Counted from the first letter of the stretch, positions 35,692 to 43,960 are shown. The stretch: 64,000 bases of DNA from Corynebacterium kutscheri (GCF_000980835.1 NZ_CP011312.1:2046001-2110000), one strand, 5' to 3'. Program-made: numbers and translations. The notes: a model not told the origin generated them from the sequence alone.

Positions 35692-36508
35692 TTTTTTCTA
35701 CGACCTGAATAACCCCGCCCTTGCTTTCTTACCGCGCGCACTCTGCGTTGCGATTATTTCTGCAGTGGTCTGCGCAGTGGTAGGTACTCATGTGGTAACC
35801 CGATCCATGGCTTTTATTGGCGATGCGGTCGCTCATGCGGTATTTCCCGGTATTGTTATTGCCTTTGTCCTGCAAACTTCTATTTTGCTAGGAGGTGCAC
35901 TTGCCGGAGCACTCGTTGCCATACTTATTGCAATAACCTCACAAAAACGCACTATTAAAGAAGACTCACTCATTGGTATCTTCTTTGCCGGCGCCTTTGC
36001 TATTGGTGTGTTAATCCTAAGCCGGGTGCAAGGCTATACCGCCAACTTAAGTAGCTTTTTACTCGGTTCCATCGGTGGGGCAAGCACTAAAGATGTCATT
36101 ATTGTCGGAATTGTATCGGCCATAGTTATTACTCTCACCTTAGTGTTAAGCCCACGGTTTATCGCTATTACCCTAGATAGAGAAACTGCACATGCTATGC
36201 GGCTTAAAGTGTTTTGGTTAGATATCGCCCTTTATTTATTGGTAACGGCAAGTGTCGTGATCTCGGTAAGCACTATCGGAAATATCCTAGTGCTAGCACT
36301 GCTAATTACCCCGGCTGCTACCGCGCGACTACTGAGTAACCATTTCTATCAAGTCATGCTGATAGCAGCTGCTATTGGTGCGGTGGGTTCGTTACTAGGG
36401 GTGTATCTTTCTTGGTCACTTGATTTTCCCACTGGAGCAATGATCGTCGTTTTGCTGTGTGGTTTATTTATGGTTGTGTGGACAGTTCAGACGTATCGGA
36501 GTAGATAA
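35675..36508 (+). CDS. Permease subunit of the anchored-repeat metal ABC transporter
   Basis: 277 residues, ABC-3 family (ZnuB/MntC). Eight or so membrane segments starting ALCVAIISAVVCAVVGTHVV, with RSMAFIGDAVAHAVFPGIVIAF (coupling and pathway segment with conserved His), a typical DSLIGIFFAGAFAIGVLIL, and SVSTIGNILVLALLITPAATARLL. Last gene of the operon 31500-36508. No terminator was recognised before the next gene. The family transports zinc, manganese or iron(II); the Zur-like box upstream favours zinc. Confidence 0.93.
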   Translation: MLSPIDFFYDLNNPALAFLPRALCVAIISAVVCAVVGTHVVTRSMAFIGDAVAHAVFPGIVIAFVLQTSILLGGALAGALVAILIAITSQKRTIKEDSLIGIFFAGAFAIGVLILSRVQGYTANLSSFLLGSIGGASTKDVIIVGIVSAIVITLTLVLSPRFIAITLDRETAHAMRLKVFWLDIALYLLVTASVVISVSTIGNILVLALLITPAATARLLSNHFYQVMLIAAAIGAVGSLLGVYLSWSLDFPTGAMIVVLLCGLFMVVWTVQTYRSR

Positions 36509-36638
36509 GTATGAACCGCCTAGCGGTCCTGCGTGCTTGTTATAAAACCAAACACATCAATACGCCCACTCTGAAACTGCGTATAGCCGTAAGCTTAGCC
36601 ACAACCGCTTACCGGCTTACTCCCGTATAGTGTTTATT

Positions 36639-37241
36639 ATGAGTGACCCATTCAACCCCGATTACCGCATCAGCGATGAAGAGCGTCACCGAGCTATGCA
36701 GGATCTCGGCGCGCATTTCGCAGCCGGACGTCTTGACAGTGAAACTTACGACGCCCGGCTTACCCAAGTTGCTCAAGCAACAATGAAGTCTGAAATCAGT
36801 CCGCTTTTCGACGATCTTCCAGCAAACACCGCCATTGCCGCTTCTCACGACCGATTTTATACTGCCGCTGAAATAGATAAGGCGGCTCAACGCGGCGGCA
36901 ATATTCGTCACGGAATTATGGGACTCAGCATCGTTGCGGCTATAGCTGGCACATATGCTTATCCAATCATGATCATACTTATTCCCACCGTTTTTATCTT
37001 GCTCTATGTGATGAAACTTGGTCCGGAATCATGGTATAAGCCAAGCGCTCGCCAGCTTGAACGCGAAAGAATGCGTGAGGTGCGTTTAGAACAAATGCGG
37101 CACAAACAGGCAATTCAAATGTCTATAGCTCAGCAGCAGGCAGAGCAAAAGGCACTGCGTCAGCAAAAAATACAAGAGATTAATTCTCTTGCAATGGATT
37201 TAACTAGCGACGCTCTTAAGCGCTTTCAGAATCGTCGTTAA
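36639..37241 (+). CDS. DUF1707 membrane-associated protein
   Basis: 200 residues from ATG 36639 (MSDPFNPDYR). A TATAGT -10-like box ends about 7 nt before it and there is no ribosome site, so the mRNA is probably leaderless; an in-frame GTG at 36630 is less likely. DUF1707 N-terminus YRISDEERHRAMQDLGAHFAAGRLDSETYDARL, two membrane helices (IRHGIMGLSIVAAIAGTYA and PIMIILIPTVFILLYVM), then a helical basic region (ERERMREVRLEQMRHKQAIQ). Function unknown; DUF1707 is an actinobacterial membrane-protein module often linked to envelope or regulation. Confidence 0.8.
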   Translation: MSDPFNPDYRISDEERHRAMQDLGAHFAAGRLDSETYDARLTQVAQATMKSEISPLFDDLPANTAIAASHDRFYTAAEIDKAAQRGGNIRHGIMGLSIVAAIAGTYAYPIMIILIPTVFILLYVMKLGPESWYKPSARQLERERMREVRLEQMRHKQAIQMSIAQQQAEQKALRQQKIQEINSLAMDLTSDALKRFQNRR

Positions 37242-37298
37242 GCTCTTTTTTACTCATTCTCCTGTTCAATTTGACTCAATAGTGGCAACATAGAGCAG

Positions 37299-38561
37299 GT
37301 GACTAGCAAGCCAGATCATTACCAAGCTCCCAAGCGGCGGGTGCGCCGTCAGTTAGACCAGTCGGAAAAACTGAAAAATGTGCTCTACGAAATCCGAGGT
37401 CCGGTAACCGCGGAGGCGGAGCGCATGGAGCTCGATGGTCACCGTATTTTAAAACTCAACACCGGCAACCCAGCACTATTTGGTTTTGATGCTCCCGATG
37501 TGATTATTCGGGATATGATCGCCAATCTGCCTACCTCACAGGGATACTCCACCTCAAAGGGTATTATCCCTGCCCGGCGCGCAGTGGTCACTCGCTACGA
37601 GGTTATCCCTGGTTTCCCAGAGTTCGATGTTGACGATGTGTACTTAGGCAATGGGGTTTCCGAGCTCATCACCATGACTACCCAGGCGCTATTAAATAAT
37701 GGTGATGAGGTTCTTATCCCACAGCCTGATTATCCGCTGTGGACGGCTGCAACCTCGCTAGCAGGTGGCACCCCAGTGCATTATCGCTGCGATGAAGAAA
37801 ACGGCTGGAACCCCGACATTGCTGATATTCGCGCCAAAGTCACCGAAAAAACCAAAGCTATTGTGGTTATTAACCCTAATAACCCCACCGGGGCAGTGTA
37901 TTCGGAGCAAGCATTAAAAGATTTAGTGGCAGTAGCTCGCGAATTTGATTTGCTTATTTTAGCCGATGAAATCTACGACCGTATTCTTTACGACGGTGTC
38001 CAGCACATCAATATCGCCTCTCTAGCACCTGATCTGCTGTGTATTACCTATAACGGTCTGTCCAAAGCGTACCGGGTGTGTGGCTACCGCGCTGGTTGGA
38101 TGATTGTCACCGGGCCGAAAAGTCACGCGCGCGGTTTTATCGAAGGCCTTGAACTGCTCAGCGGTACCCGGCTGTGCGCTAATGTACCCGGCCAACACGC
38201 CATTCAGGTAGCACTAGGTGGTCGGCAATCTATCTATGATCTCACCGGTAAAAATGGTCGCCTCTTAGAACAACGCAATATCGCCTATGAAAAACTCAAT
38301 GAGATTCCTGGCGTAAGCTGCGTAAAACCCATGGGTGCACTCTACGTATTCCCGAAACTCGACTTGGAATACTATGACATCACCAGTGACGATCAGCTTA
38401 TGTTAGATCTACTGCGTAAAGAAAAAATTCTTTTGGTTCAAGGCACCGGCTTTAACTGGGATAAACCCGATCACTTCCGGGTGGTTACCCTGCCATGGGC
38501 AAAAGACCTCTCAGAAGCAATGGATCGCTTGGGTAGATTCCTGCAGCGCTACCGTCGTTAA
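37299..38561 (+). CDS. alaT: Aminotransferase class I (AlaT-type)
   Basis: 420 residues with GTG start after GAGCAG. PLP fold-type I enzyme: NTGNPALFGFDAP, YSTSKGIIPARRAV, NGVSELITM, NPNNPTGAVYS, ADEIYDRILYD, and the Schiff-base Lys in YNGLSKAYRVCGYRAGW, with substrate Arg in DHFRVVTLPW. Corynebacterial AlaT converts pyruvate plus glutamate to alanine and 2-oxoglutarate; length and motifs fit that group well, though branched-chain or aspartate specificity cannot be excluded by reading. Monocistronic, convergent with the UDP-glucose dehydrogenase gene. Confidence 0.85.
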   Translation: MTSKPDHYQAPKRRVRRQLDQSEKLKNVLYEIRGPVTAEAERMELDGHRILKLNTGNPALFGFDAPDVIIRDMIANLPTSQGYSTSKGIIPARRAVVTRYEVIPGFPEFDVDDVYLGNGVSELITMTTQALLNNGDEVLIPQPDYPLWTAATSLAGGTPVHYRCDEENGWNPDIADIRAKVTEKTKAIVVINPNNPTGAVYSEQALKDLVAVAREFDLLILADEIYDRILYDGVQHINIASLAPDLLCITYNGLSKAYRVCGYRAGWMIVTGPKSHARGFIEGLELLSGTRLCANVPGQHAIQVALGGRQSIYDLTGKNGRLLEQRNIAYEKLNEIPGVSCVKPMGALYVFPKLDLEYYDITSDDQLMLDLLRKEKILLVQGTGFNWDKPDHFRVVTLPWAKDLSEAMDRLGRFLQRYRR

Positions 38562-38623
38562 GTTTCTTACTTGTGGCGTAGGTATTGTGGATTTGCCGAC
38601 TAATTCTAGGCTCTAAAAGCTGA

Positions 38624-39970
38624 TTAGCGGCCAATCCCATGATACTGCCATCCCGCTTCCCGCCAGCAAGCGGGATCAAGTACGTTGCGGGCATCAACAA
38701 TAACCGGAGTGCGCACCCACTGTTTTGCCCTAGTAGGATCAAGGTGGACAAACTCTGGCCACTCGGTAGCAAGCAGCACCACATCCGCACCGGTTAAAGC
38801 ACTACACGCGCTCTGTGCATAATGCATATTTGACTGCTCATGTAAGTGTCGCTGTGCATTTGTCATCGCCTGCGGATCATAAATTTTTACTTTTGCGCCT
38901 CGACGTACCAACTCGGTGGCAACCGCTAGGGCAGGCGAATCACGCACATCATCTGAATGGGGTTTAAAAGCACACCCCAATACAGCGATAGTTGCTTCCG
39001 GAAGCGAAAAACAGTTTTTTGACACCAGTTCTACTACCGACTCACGCTGGTGTTGATTGATCTGTTCTACCTGAGCAAGAAAATTATAAGTATGCAGTGC
39101 ACCTAGCTCGTGCGCACTAGCCATAAATGCACGAATATCCTTAGGCAAACATCCCCCACCAAAACCTAAACCAGCATTGAAATAGTTGTGCCCAATACGC
39201 TTATCTAATCCTAGTGCAGCAGAAAGAGTAACCACATCAGCACCGGTTAAGGTGCACACATCACTGAGGGAATTAATAAAAGAAATTTTGGTGGCTAAAA
39301 ATGCATTCGCGGCTAACTTAATTAGCTCTGCAGTAGCTAGATCACAAGAAATAAACGAAGTACCCGCTAAAAGAGCTGCTGCATAAACTTCTCGCAGGCG
39401 GTGCCCTACTTCTGCTACCGGGATATGCGTGCCAGCACAGCCTACTACAATACGATCTGGGTGCAGAGTATCTTTGACCGCGAAACCCTCGCGTAAAAAC
39501 TCTGGGTTCCACACCACCTCAACACGAGCATGATCACCAGCTAGCTGGTCAACGCGTTGCTGCAACCGCTGGGCGGTACCCACCGGCACCGTGGACTTAC
39601 CCACAATGATGTGCTCACCAATAAGATAAGGCACCAGATTATCAATTGCGTGCTCAAGAAAACTGGTATCGGCTGCATAAGAATCTGCACACTGTGGGGT
39701 GCCAACAGTAAGAAAATGTAGGTGTGCGTGTGTTGCTGCCGCTGAAAAAGACGTCGAAAAGCGCAAATGACCAGCATGAATTTCCTGCTCGACGATGGCT
39801 TGTAGCCCTGGTTCATAAAAAGGAACCTCACCGTTTTCTAAGGCGGAGATTTTTTGGGCATCAATGTCAATGCCCAAAACATTGTGACCAAGCCTAGCTA
39901 AACACGCAGCATGGGTGGCACCCAAATAACCGGTGCCAATCACGGAAATATTCATGCCAACGCGACTCAT
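38624..39970 (-). CDS. UDP-glucose/GDP-mannose dehydrogenase family (UDP-glucose 6-dehydrogenase)
   Basis: 448 residues. N-terminal NAD Rossmann domain starting NISVIGTGYLGATHAACLARLGH, KSTVPVGTAQRL, EVVWNPEFLREGFAV, substrate-binding AELIKLAANAFLATKISFINSLSD, catalytic Cys in GFGGGCLPKDIRAF, and the C-terminal NAD-half AVLGCAFKPHSDDVRDSPAL. It makes UDP-glucuronate for cell-surface polysaccharide. It begins 3 nt after the dcd stop and is co-translated with it; an alternative ATG (39955) is 5 codons later. The dcd-ugd pairing is known from corynebacteria. Confidence 0.92.
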   Translation of the reverse strand: MSRVGMNISVIGTGYLGATHAACLARLGHNVLGIDIDAQKISALENGEVPFYEPGLQAIVEQEIHAGHLRFSTSFSAAATHAHLHFLTVGTPQCADSYAADTSFLEHAIDNLVPYLIGEHIIVGKSTVPVGTAQRLQQRVDQLAGDHARVEVVWNPEFLREGFAVKDTLHPDRIVVGCAGTHIPVAEVGHRLREVYAAALLAGTSFISCDLATAELIKLAANAFLATKISFINSLSDVCTLTGADVVTLSAALGLDKRIGHNYFNAGLGFGGGCLPKDIRAFMASAHELGALHTYNFLAQVEQINQHQRESVVELVSKNCFSLPEATIAVLGCAFKPHSDDVRDSPALAVATELVRRGAKVKIYDPQAMTNAQRHLHEQSNMHYAQSACSALTGADVVLLATEWPEFVHLDPTRAKQWVRTPVIVDARNVLDPACWREAGWQYHGIGR

Positions 39971-39973
39971 AGC

Positions 39974-40537
39974 CTACTGAAAATTCAAATACGCCTTCGA
40001 CGGAGTAGGACCACGTTGACCTTGATATTTCGAGCCCAAAACACCAGAGCCATAAGGCACCTCGGCAGGCGAACTCATCTTAAATAAGGCCAGCTGGCCA
40101 ACCTTCATACCCGGCCAAAGCATAATCGGAAGATTAGCCACATTAGATAGCTCTAAAGTGATATGCCCAGAAAAACCCGGATCAATGAAACCAGCGGTAG
40201 AATGCGTTAACAGACCCAAGCGCCCCAGTGAACTTTTACCTTCCAAACGGCCAGCAAGATTACTTGGTAAGGTAAATTTTTCCAGGGTAGCGCCCAAAAC
40301 AAACTCGCCAGGATGCAGCACGAACGGCTCATCCTCAGCAACTTCTACCAAGCTAGTAAGCTCATCTTGCTGCAATTTAGGATCAATATGGGTGTACTTA
40401 GAATTATTGAATACCCGGAAGAAACGATCCATCCGCACATCAATACTCGACGGCTGAATCAGCGCGGGATCAAAAGGATCAATAACTAATTCATCGGAAC
40501 TAATCGCGGCACGAATATCTTTATCTGAAAGCAACAC
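39974..40537 (-). CDS. dcd: dCTP deaminase
   Basis: 187 residues, normal length. [46 protein letters not shown], the substrate site [36 protein letters not shown] (catalytic Glu, Arg, Ser), and [13 protein letters not shown] at the end. It deaminates dCTP toward dUTP (or dUMP if bifunctional, as in mycobacteria) for thymidylate synthesis. First gene of a two-gene unit with ugd. Confidence 0.95.
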   Translation of the reverse strand: MLLSDKDIRAAISSDELVIDPFDPALIQPSSIDVRMDRFFRVFNNSKYTHIDPKLQQDELTSLVEVAEDEPFVLHPGEFVLGATLEKFTLPSNLAGRLEGKSSLGRLGLLTHSTAGFIDPGFSGHITLELSNVANLPIMLWPGMKVGQLALFKMSSPAEVPYGSGVLGSKYQGQRGPTPSKAYLNFQ

Positions 40538-40597
40538 CCTTTTAGTCTAGCGCTTCCCACCCAGTGCATGTTTAGGGGTACCCGCGCGCCCATGGTG

Positions 40598-40603
40598 TAT
40601 AAT
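40598..40603 (+). promoter_or_regulatory. -10 element for tRNA-Gly
   Basis: Perfect TATAAT 78 nt before the mature tRNA 5' end. Confidence 0.5.
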
Positions 40604-40680
40604 CAAACCCCGATGCTAACAACCGTGGCACCTAGATGAACCCACAGAAGTTCAGTGATGTGTTGTCTTAGTTAGCGCGT

Positions 40681-40754
40681 GCCGACGTAGTTTAATGGTA
40701 GAACTGCAGCTTCCCAAGCTGCTGGCGCGGGTTCGATTCCCGTCGTCGGCTCCA
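40681..40754 (+). tRNA. tRNA-Gly (anticodon CCC)
   Basis: Cloverleaf folds by hand: acceptor GCCGACG / CGTCGGC, D-arm GTTTAATGGTAGAAC, anticodon stem GCAGC / GCTGC around loop TTCCCAA (anticodon CCC, reading GGG), T-arm GCGGG-TTCGATT-CCCGT, discriminator T and encoded CCA. Accessory DNA starts right after its 3' end, so it may be an integration site, although no second copy of the tRNA 3' sequence was found within the window. Confidence 0.95.
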
Positions 40755-40760
40755 TTTGAT

Positions 40761-40804
40761 CAGTCGGGACATGGTTGACACTATCAGTCGAGACATGGTT
40801 GACA
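40761..40804. repeat. Two tandem copies of an IS481-type terminal sequence
   Basis: CAGTCGGGACATGGTTGACA (40761-40780) and CAGTCGAGACATGGTTGACA (40785-40804), 19 of 20 identical, 24-nt period. Read outward-in as TGTCAACCATGTC they resemble the ends of IS481-family elements. They are 7 nt past the tRNA. Confidence 0.6.
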
Positions 40805-40805
40805 G

Positions 40806-40856
40806 ATACCGTCGCATAGAAAGAACAGTGTTCTTTCTATGCGACGGTATTATTTT
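40806..40856 (-). terminator. Very long hairpin after transposase remnant
   Basis: ATACCGTCGCATAGAAAGAAC (40806-40826) pairs perfectly over its whole length with 40830-40850 around an AGT loop; T-run TATTTTTC follows on the plus strand. It lies at the end of the transposase remnant and is probably part of the insertion sequence. Confidence 0.75.
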
Positions 40857-40857
40857 T

Positions 40858-40992
40858 CTAGCGGTGAATGTTCTTAATCTGATTAGGTTGGTAACGCCGG
40901 TTGGTGTCAATGTTGTGCTCGGCGATAATCTCTCCGGTTACAGTATTGGATGTAACTGCATGGGTGCCGGTGATTACGAGTGTTGCTTCTAC
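40858..40992 (-). pseudogene. 3' remnant of an IS481/IS3-type transposase
   Basis: A stop-bounded frame reads VEATLVITGTHAVTSNTVTG, then EIIAEHNIDTNRRYQP and NIHR before TAG. This is the style of C-terminal tails of integrase-core transposases, and it lies next to IS-type terminal repeats and a long hairpin. The 5' part is missing: the remnant is cut off 8 nt from the stop of the neighbouring Abi gene. Confidence 0.6.
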
Positions 40993-41000
40993 ATAAAGAA

Positions 41001-41933
41001 CTAGTGAAAAAACTTACGTGGCATATGTCCGAACTTTGCTGGTTCAGCGATGCCGCAAGCCAGAAGTGGATGCTCATTAAGGATGGGTTCTACTTCGTTC
41101 TGAAGCCAGTTACTACAGATCCCGGATCGGGTAGCGACATCATCGAGTGCTACGAGGATTTTATAGATTGAATGATCTGTGAATCTGCGATAGTGCTTCT
41201 GGATTCGTCGTGAGGTATTTGGTTGCAAACCTGGAACGTCCAGAACGAGGTGATTCCATAGTTGGGCACAGTGGGCAATCCGGTTGCGGAGGTAGACGAA
41301 GGAACGCACCTGCCCTGGCAGCAACTTTCGAGAGGTGTTCATGGAGCCAGCAATGTCGTCAAGAACTCCCGACTGGCCCGAGGCTTCAATCAGCCTCGAA
41401 AGACTGCCAAATAAGAACGCCTCAACAGCTACCCAAATCGGCATTCGAGCGTAGGCTTCCGGTTTATAGACCCGGCCTTCCTTGATCTCATCGCGATAGT
41501 GTGTGATAAACGCTTCCTTGCTTCGATCGAGGTTCTGCAAAAGGTGCTCCTCGACGCGGTCCGCACCAGGCTGTGTCGACTGGGTGAACCCTTCACCCCT
41601 AGCAAAGGTTCCCGTCAGACCAATGATTCGCCCATAAGAGTAAGCGAACCTGGTACGTAACAACACCTCCAAAGGGTGAAGTAGTTTGTCACAGATGTTT
41701 ACAAGCTGCTGCTCAGAGTCATACAAGTTTCGCAGCGTCTCGAACGAAGTCCCCTCAATGAATCTGTTTTCACCCTTACGTGGATTCTGCTGCCAGTGCC
41801 GAAAGTAGCCTGACCAGCGGTAGTAATTCACCCGGGATAGAAAGTCAACAGCAGATAACTCATCATCAATCTGCATGCCACGCTGACGTAGAAGCGCCAC
41901 CTGATCTTTGTATTCAAGCCACTTCTTAGACAT
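41001..41933 (-). CDS. Abi_2/AbiF-type HEPN protein (abortive-infection)
   Basis: 310 residues from ATG 41933 (MSKKWLEYKDQ), set by the strong GGAAGGTGCGGG ribosome site; the frame opens 8 codons earlier. Abi_2 features: YKDQVALLRQRGMQIDDELSA, FLSRVNYYRWSGYFRHW, GTSFETLRNLYDSEQQL, LEVLLRTRFAYSYG, then a basic middle and RMPIWVAVEAFLFGSLSRL. The predicted catalytic motif of HEPN RNases, R-x4-H, is present as RNRIAH (Arg216-His221). AbiD/AbiF-like proteins protect against phage by stopping growth; AbiF members have been reported to pair with a non-coding RNA. A hairpin RNA candidate lies directly upstream (41955-42012). Its sequence differs clearly from the second Abi_2 protein at 44034. Confidence 0.85.
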   Translation of the reverse strand: MSKKWLEYKDQVALLRQRGMQIDDELSAVDFLSRVNYYRWSGYFRHWQQNPRKGENRFIEGTSFETLRNLYDSEQQLVNICDKLLHPLEVLLRTRFAYSYGRIIGLTGTFARGEGFTQSTQPGADRVEEHLLQNLDRSKEAFITHYRDEIKEGRVYKPEAYARMPIWVAVEAFLFGSLSRLIEASGQSGVLDDIAGSMNTSRKLLPGQVRSFVYLRNRIAHCAQLWNHLVLDVPGLQPNTSRRIQKHYRRFTDHSIYKILVALDDVATRSGICSNWLQNEVEPILNEHPLLACGIAEPAKFGHMPRKFFH

Positions 41934-41954
41934 CCCGCACCTTCCGGTAAATAA

Positions 41955-42012
41955 CAAAAGGCCCCAGTCATTTGTGCATTACTCTCACGAGCAAGAGGCC
42001 TGACTGGGGATC
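41955..42012 (-). ncRNA. Structured RNA candidate upstream of Abi_2 gene (minus strand)
   Basis: CCCCAGTCA (5' arm on the minus strand, pairing 42001-42009 with 41962-41970) is a perfect 9-bp stem around a 30-nt loop, followed on the minus strand by CCTTTTGTTATTT. It ends about 20 nt before the Abi_2 ribosome site. The same plan (stem, loop of 20-30 nt, U-rich tail, abi start 20-40 nt further) is seen before the plus-strand Abi gene, which supports an abiF-associated RNA rather than a chance hairpin. Confidence 0.55.
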
Positions 42013-42351
42013 TATCAACACCAAAGATACAGCAAGAACCCAGGTCAAACAAGCCTGACACACAACCAAGTACCCCTGGAGCCCATCCGGAAATAATCAG
42101 GCAAAGATCCAGACCACTGCCAAGATTCGTTAGGGTGGGTTGAACTGTTACCCTCTGCTTACACTGGGTAGAGCCAATCGCGCAGGCACCACCTGTGTCC
42201 TTGTAGCCGAATAGCGTCTAAAACATCCACTTGCACGTTGGATGTGATGTGGCATTTGTACGTGTTTGCACATACCCTCTAAAGAGCCTAGGTTTCCACT
42301 CGCATCGGCACGTTCGTGCTTTACTTGGTTTGACGCAGTTTTATGGAACCA
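42013..42351. other. Gene-free accessory DNA
   Basis: About 340 nt with short unconvincing frames. A small inverted repeat (CACTTGCACGTTGGATGTG near 42227) is present; nothing else recognised. Confidence 0.3.
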
Positions 42352-42397
42352 TCACGACCGGTTCTACTCTTTCTGGACCCAGAGCCGGTCTTCATTT
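42352..42397 (+). ncRNA. Orphan copy of the Abi-associated structured RNA
   Basis: GACCGG (42356-42361) / CCGGTC (42385-42390) with an inner TCTGG/CCAGA pairing, then TTCATTTTTC. It shares ATCACGACCGGTTC and GCCGGTCTTCAT with the copy before the Abi_2 gene at 44034, while inner-stem bases differ but still pair. No abi gene follows it: an IS remnant starts 12 nt past the stem. Confidence 0.6.
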
Positions 42398-42402
42398 TTC
42401 GG

Positions 42403-42958
42403 GCTAAAGGACAAAATGTGTTGGTGGTTGTTAGCTCATCGGGTCTTTTCTGATTCCGATATCGTGGTTGTAGGCAGTGTCAATGGCGTTGCCTAGTAGT
42501 GTTGGTCGTCCGTCTTCGTGACCGGTTTCGCCCTGTTGCTCTTTGGTGGCAAGGTTTGTTGCTTTGGTAAGTGCGCCTTGCCCCAGTTATGTTGCCTGGC
42601 GACCTTTACGAGATCGTCAGGCAACTGTGTGTGTAGGTAGCCCCACCAGTCGCAGGCGATGCGTTGGTGTTCGTCTTTGTTGCGGTAAAAGAGTGTTTAC
42701 AGGATTTGTAGCGAAAGCGTTGGTGTTTGCTGGAGGTGGTTTTAAATTTGATGCTGGTAACCGGTACAGCTAGGGCGTGTAGGAAGGTTTTTACTCATCC
42801 TTATATCATCAGCTTGTCGGTAGCACACTGAGCCACGAAGGTCGGTAATTTCCCACGAATCTGGTAGGTATCAGCCCCCTAGGAGAGATGCGCACCCTTT
42901 ATAACGCCAGTTCAAGGTACAGAAAAGGCTATTTCACTAACACATTTTGTCCTTTAGC
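42403..42958 (-). mobile_element. Internally deleted insertion sequence with 20-bp terminal inverted repeats
   Basis: Ends GCTAAAGGACAAAATGTGTT (42403-42422) and its exact complement (42939-42958). The interior, read on the minus strand, gives a zinc-ribbon-like start (KTTSSKHQRFRYKSCKHSFT) fused to the end of a transposase. At 556 nt it is too short for an autonomous element. The IS1249 type is my best guess for the family. No target duplication was clear. Confidence 0.7.
42431..42772 (-). pseudogene. Transposase remnant (IS1249-like) inside deletion element
   Basis: Minus-strand pieces in different frames: SIKFKTTSSKHQRFRYKSC (N-terminal), RNKDEHQRIACDWWGYL then VKVARQHNWGKA, and TGHEDGRPTLLGNAIDTAYN ending at TAA 42431-42433. 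They join as one transposase with a large internal deletion and at least one frameshift. Confidence 0.6.
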
Positions 42959-43578
42959 TCACATCGGTTATACATGTCATCGAGGCACTCCTTCCTAAGA
43001 AGCCCTACATCGACTCCTCACGCCGGACGATACATAGGAGCCTCACCTCACTAGCGAGTCTTCATGAAGTACTAAGACAGCAACAGCTTGGAACGATGCC
43101 GTATGGTTAGGGTCAACGTGACCGGTTCCGCTGCCCGCTTCGGTGGGAGTCCGGAACCAGCCCTTGTTGTTCACCTCCAGCCGTCCTGTTTGCGTGATAA
43201 AGCTGCAGGCATCTACTAGAGTTGGTAGCGAAGCCCCGGTGGAGCGCTATCTGACAGAGAAATCTGGACAGGTATTCTCGCCGGGGCATTGACATGCCGG
43301 TATCAAGAGAGAACAAAGAACAACGTGGTTGAGCATGACTGGGTGAGCACAGGGTTTCTCCTCAGTACTGACCTGGCGTGAAAATGTTAAGTCGCTCCAG
43401 CGCCTCAGAAGCAACCCCTCTAAATCTCGACACAAGAAGGTACTGAAGCATCCGATACGATCCGGGCGTTGTGATGCCTTTAACATTGACTGCGGTAGTC
43501 TTAAAATAATCGTTCAACCCGCTACGACTCCTAGGTCGCAGACGGGCTGGATTTCTAGCTAAACCCAGGAGTAAGCAC
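42959..43578. other. Decayed accessory DNA
   Basis: About 620 nt with no intact gene. A GACCGGTTCCGCTGCCC segment (43120-43136) begins like the Abi-associated RNAs but continues like the 3' end of the Abi relic at 43834 (translated D-F-CPL-WES in both), with an inner GGTTCCG/CGGAACC pairing. Confidence 0.35.
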
Positions 43579-43904
43579 ATGGGCACTATCAAGCAGCCAA
43601 CGTTGCTCACACAGCGACTCGAAATCCTCAAGTCCCGAGGCATGCTCGTGGACGAGGCTTTAGCTCGATAGTGACTTTCTAGTATCTCTTAGCTACTTGG
43701 CACATCTACCGGGTTCTTCCGGTTCCAGACGATCCGAGGCAGCCGAAACGACTCGATGAATTCGTCCCTAACACAACCTTCGCTCAGGTTACCGCTCTCT
43801 ACGAGTTTGATCGCAAGCTGCGCACCCTCATTCATGACGGGTTCCACTGTCCGCTTCAATGGGAATCCAAAGCAGTCATTGCTGCAGGGCTTGACTGTGG
43901 CTGA
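43579..43904 (+). pseudogene. Decayed third Abi_2 gene
   Basis: ATG 43579 after CCAGGAG starts MGTIKQPTLLTQRLEILKSR, then GMLVDEALAR and a TAG. This matches the opening of the intact Abi_2 protein (YDEQIALLRSRGMRIDDEAYAR). In another frame the sequence continues RLDEFVPNTTFAQVTALYEF then DRKLRTL, matching FVDGTTFEQVTALYDFDERLRS. Stops and a frameshift, and loss of the entire C-terminal HEPN part, make it a relic. Confidence 0.8.
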
Positions 43905-43960
43905 TATGCAGGGCACCTATCTATTGCTTCGGGCGTCTCCAATCGGGTAGAATGTAAGCA

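Noticed and set aside
42520..42534. GACCGGTTTCGCCCT, 14/15 identical to the start of the Abi RNA
   Set aside because: It lies within the transposase remnant, is not followed by a matching 3' arm (GCCGGTC), and so does not form the RNA's outer stem.
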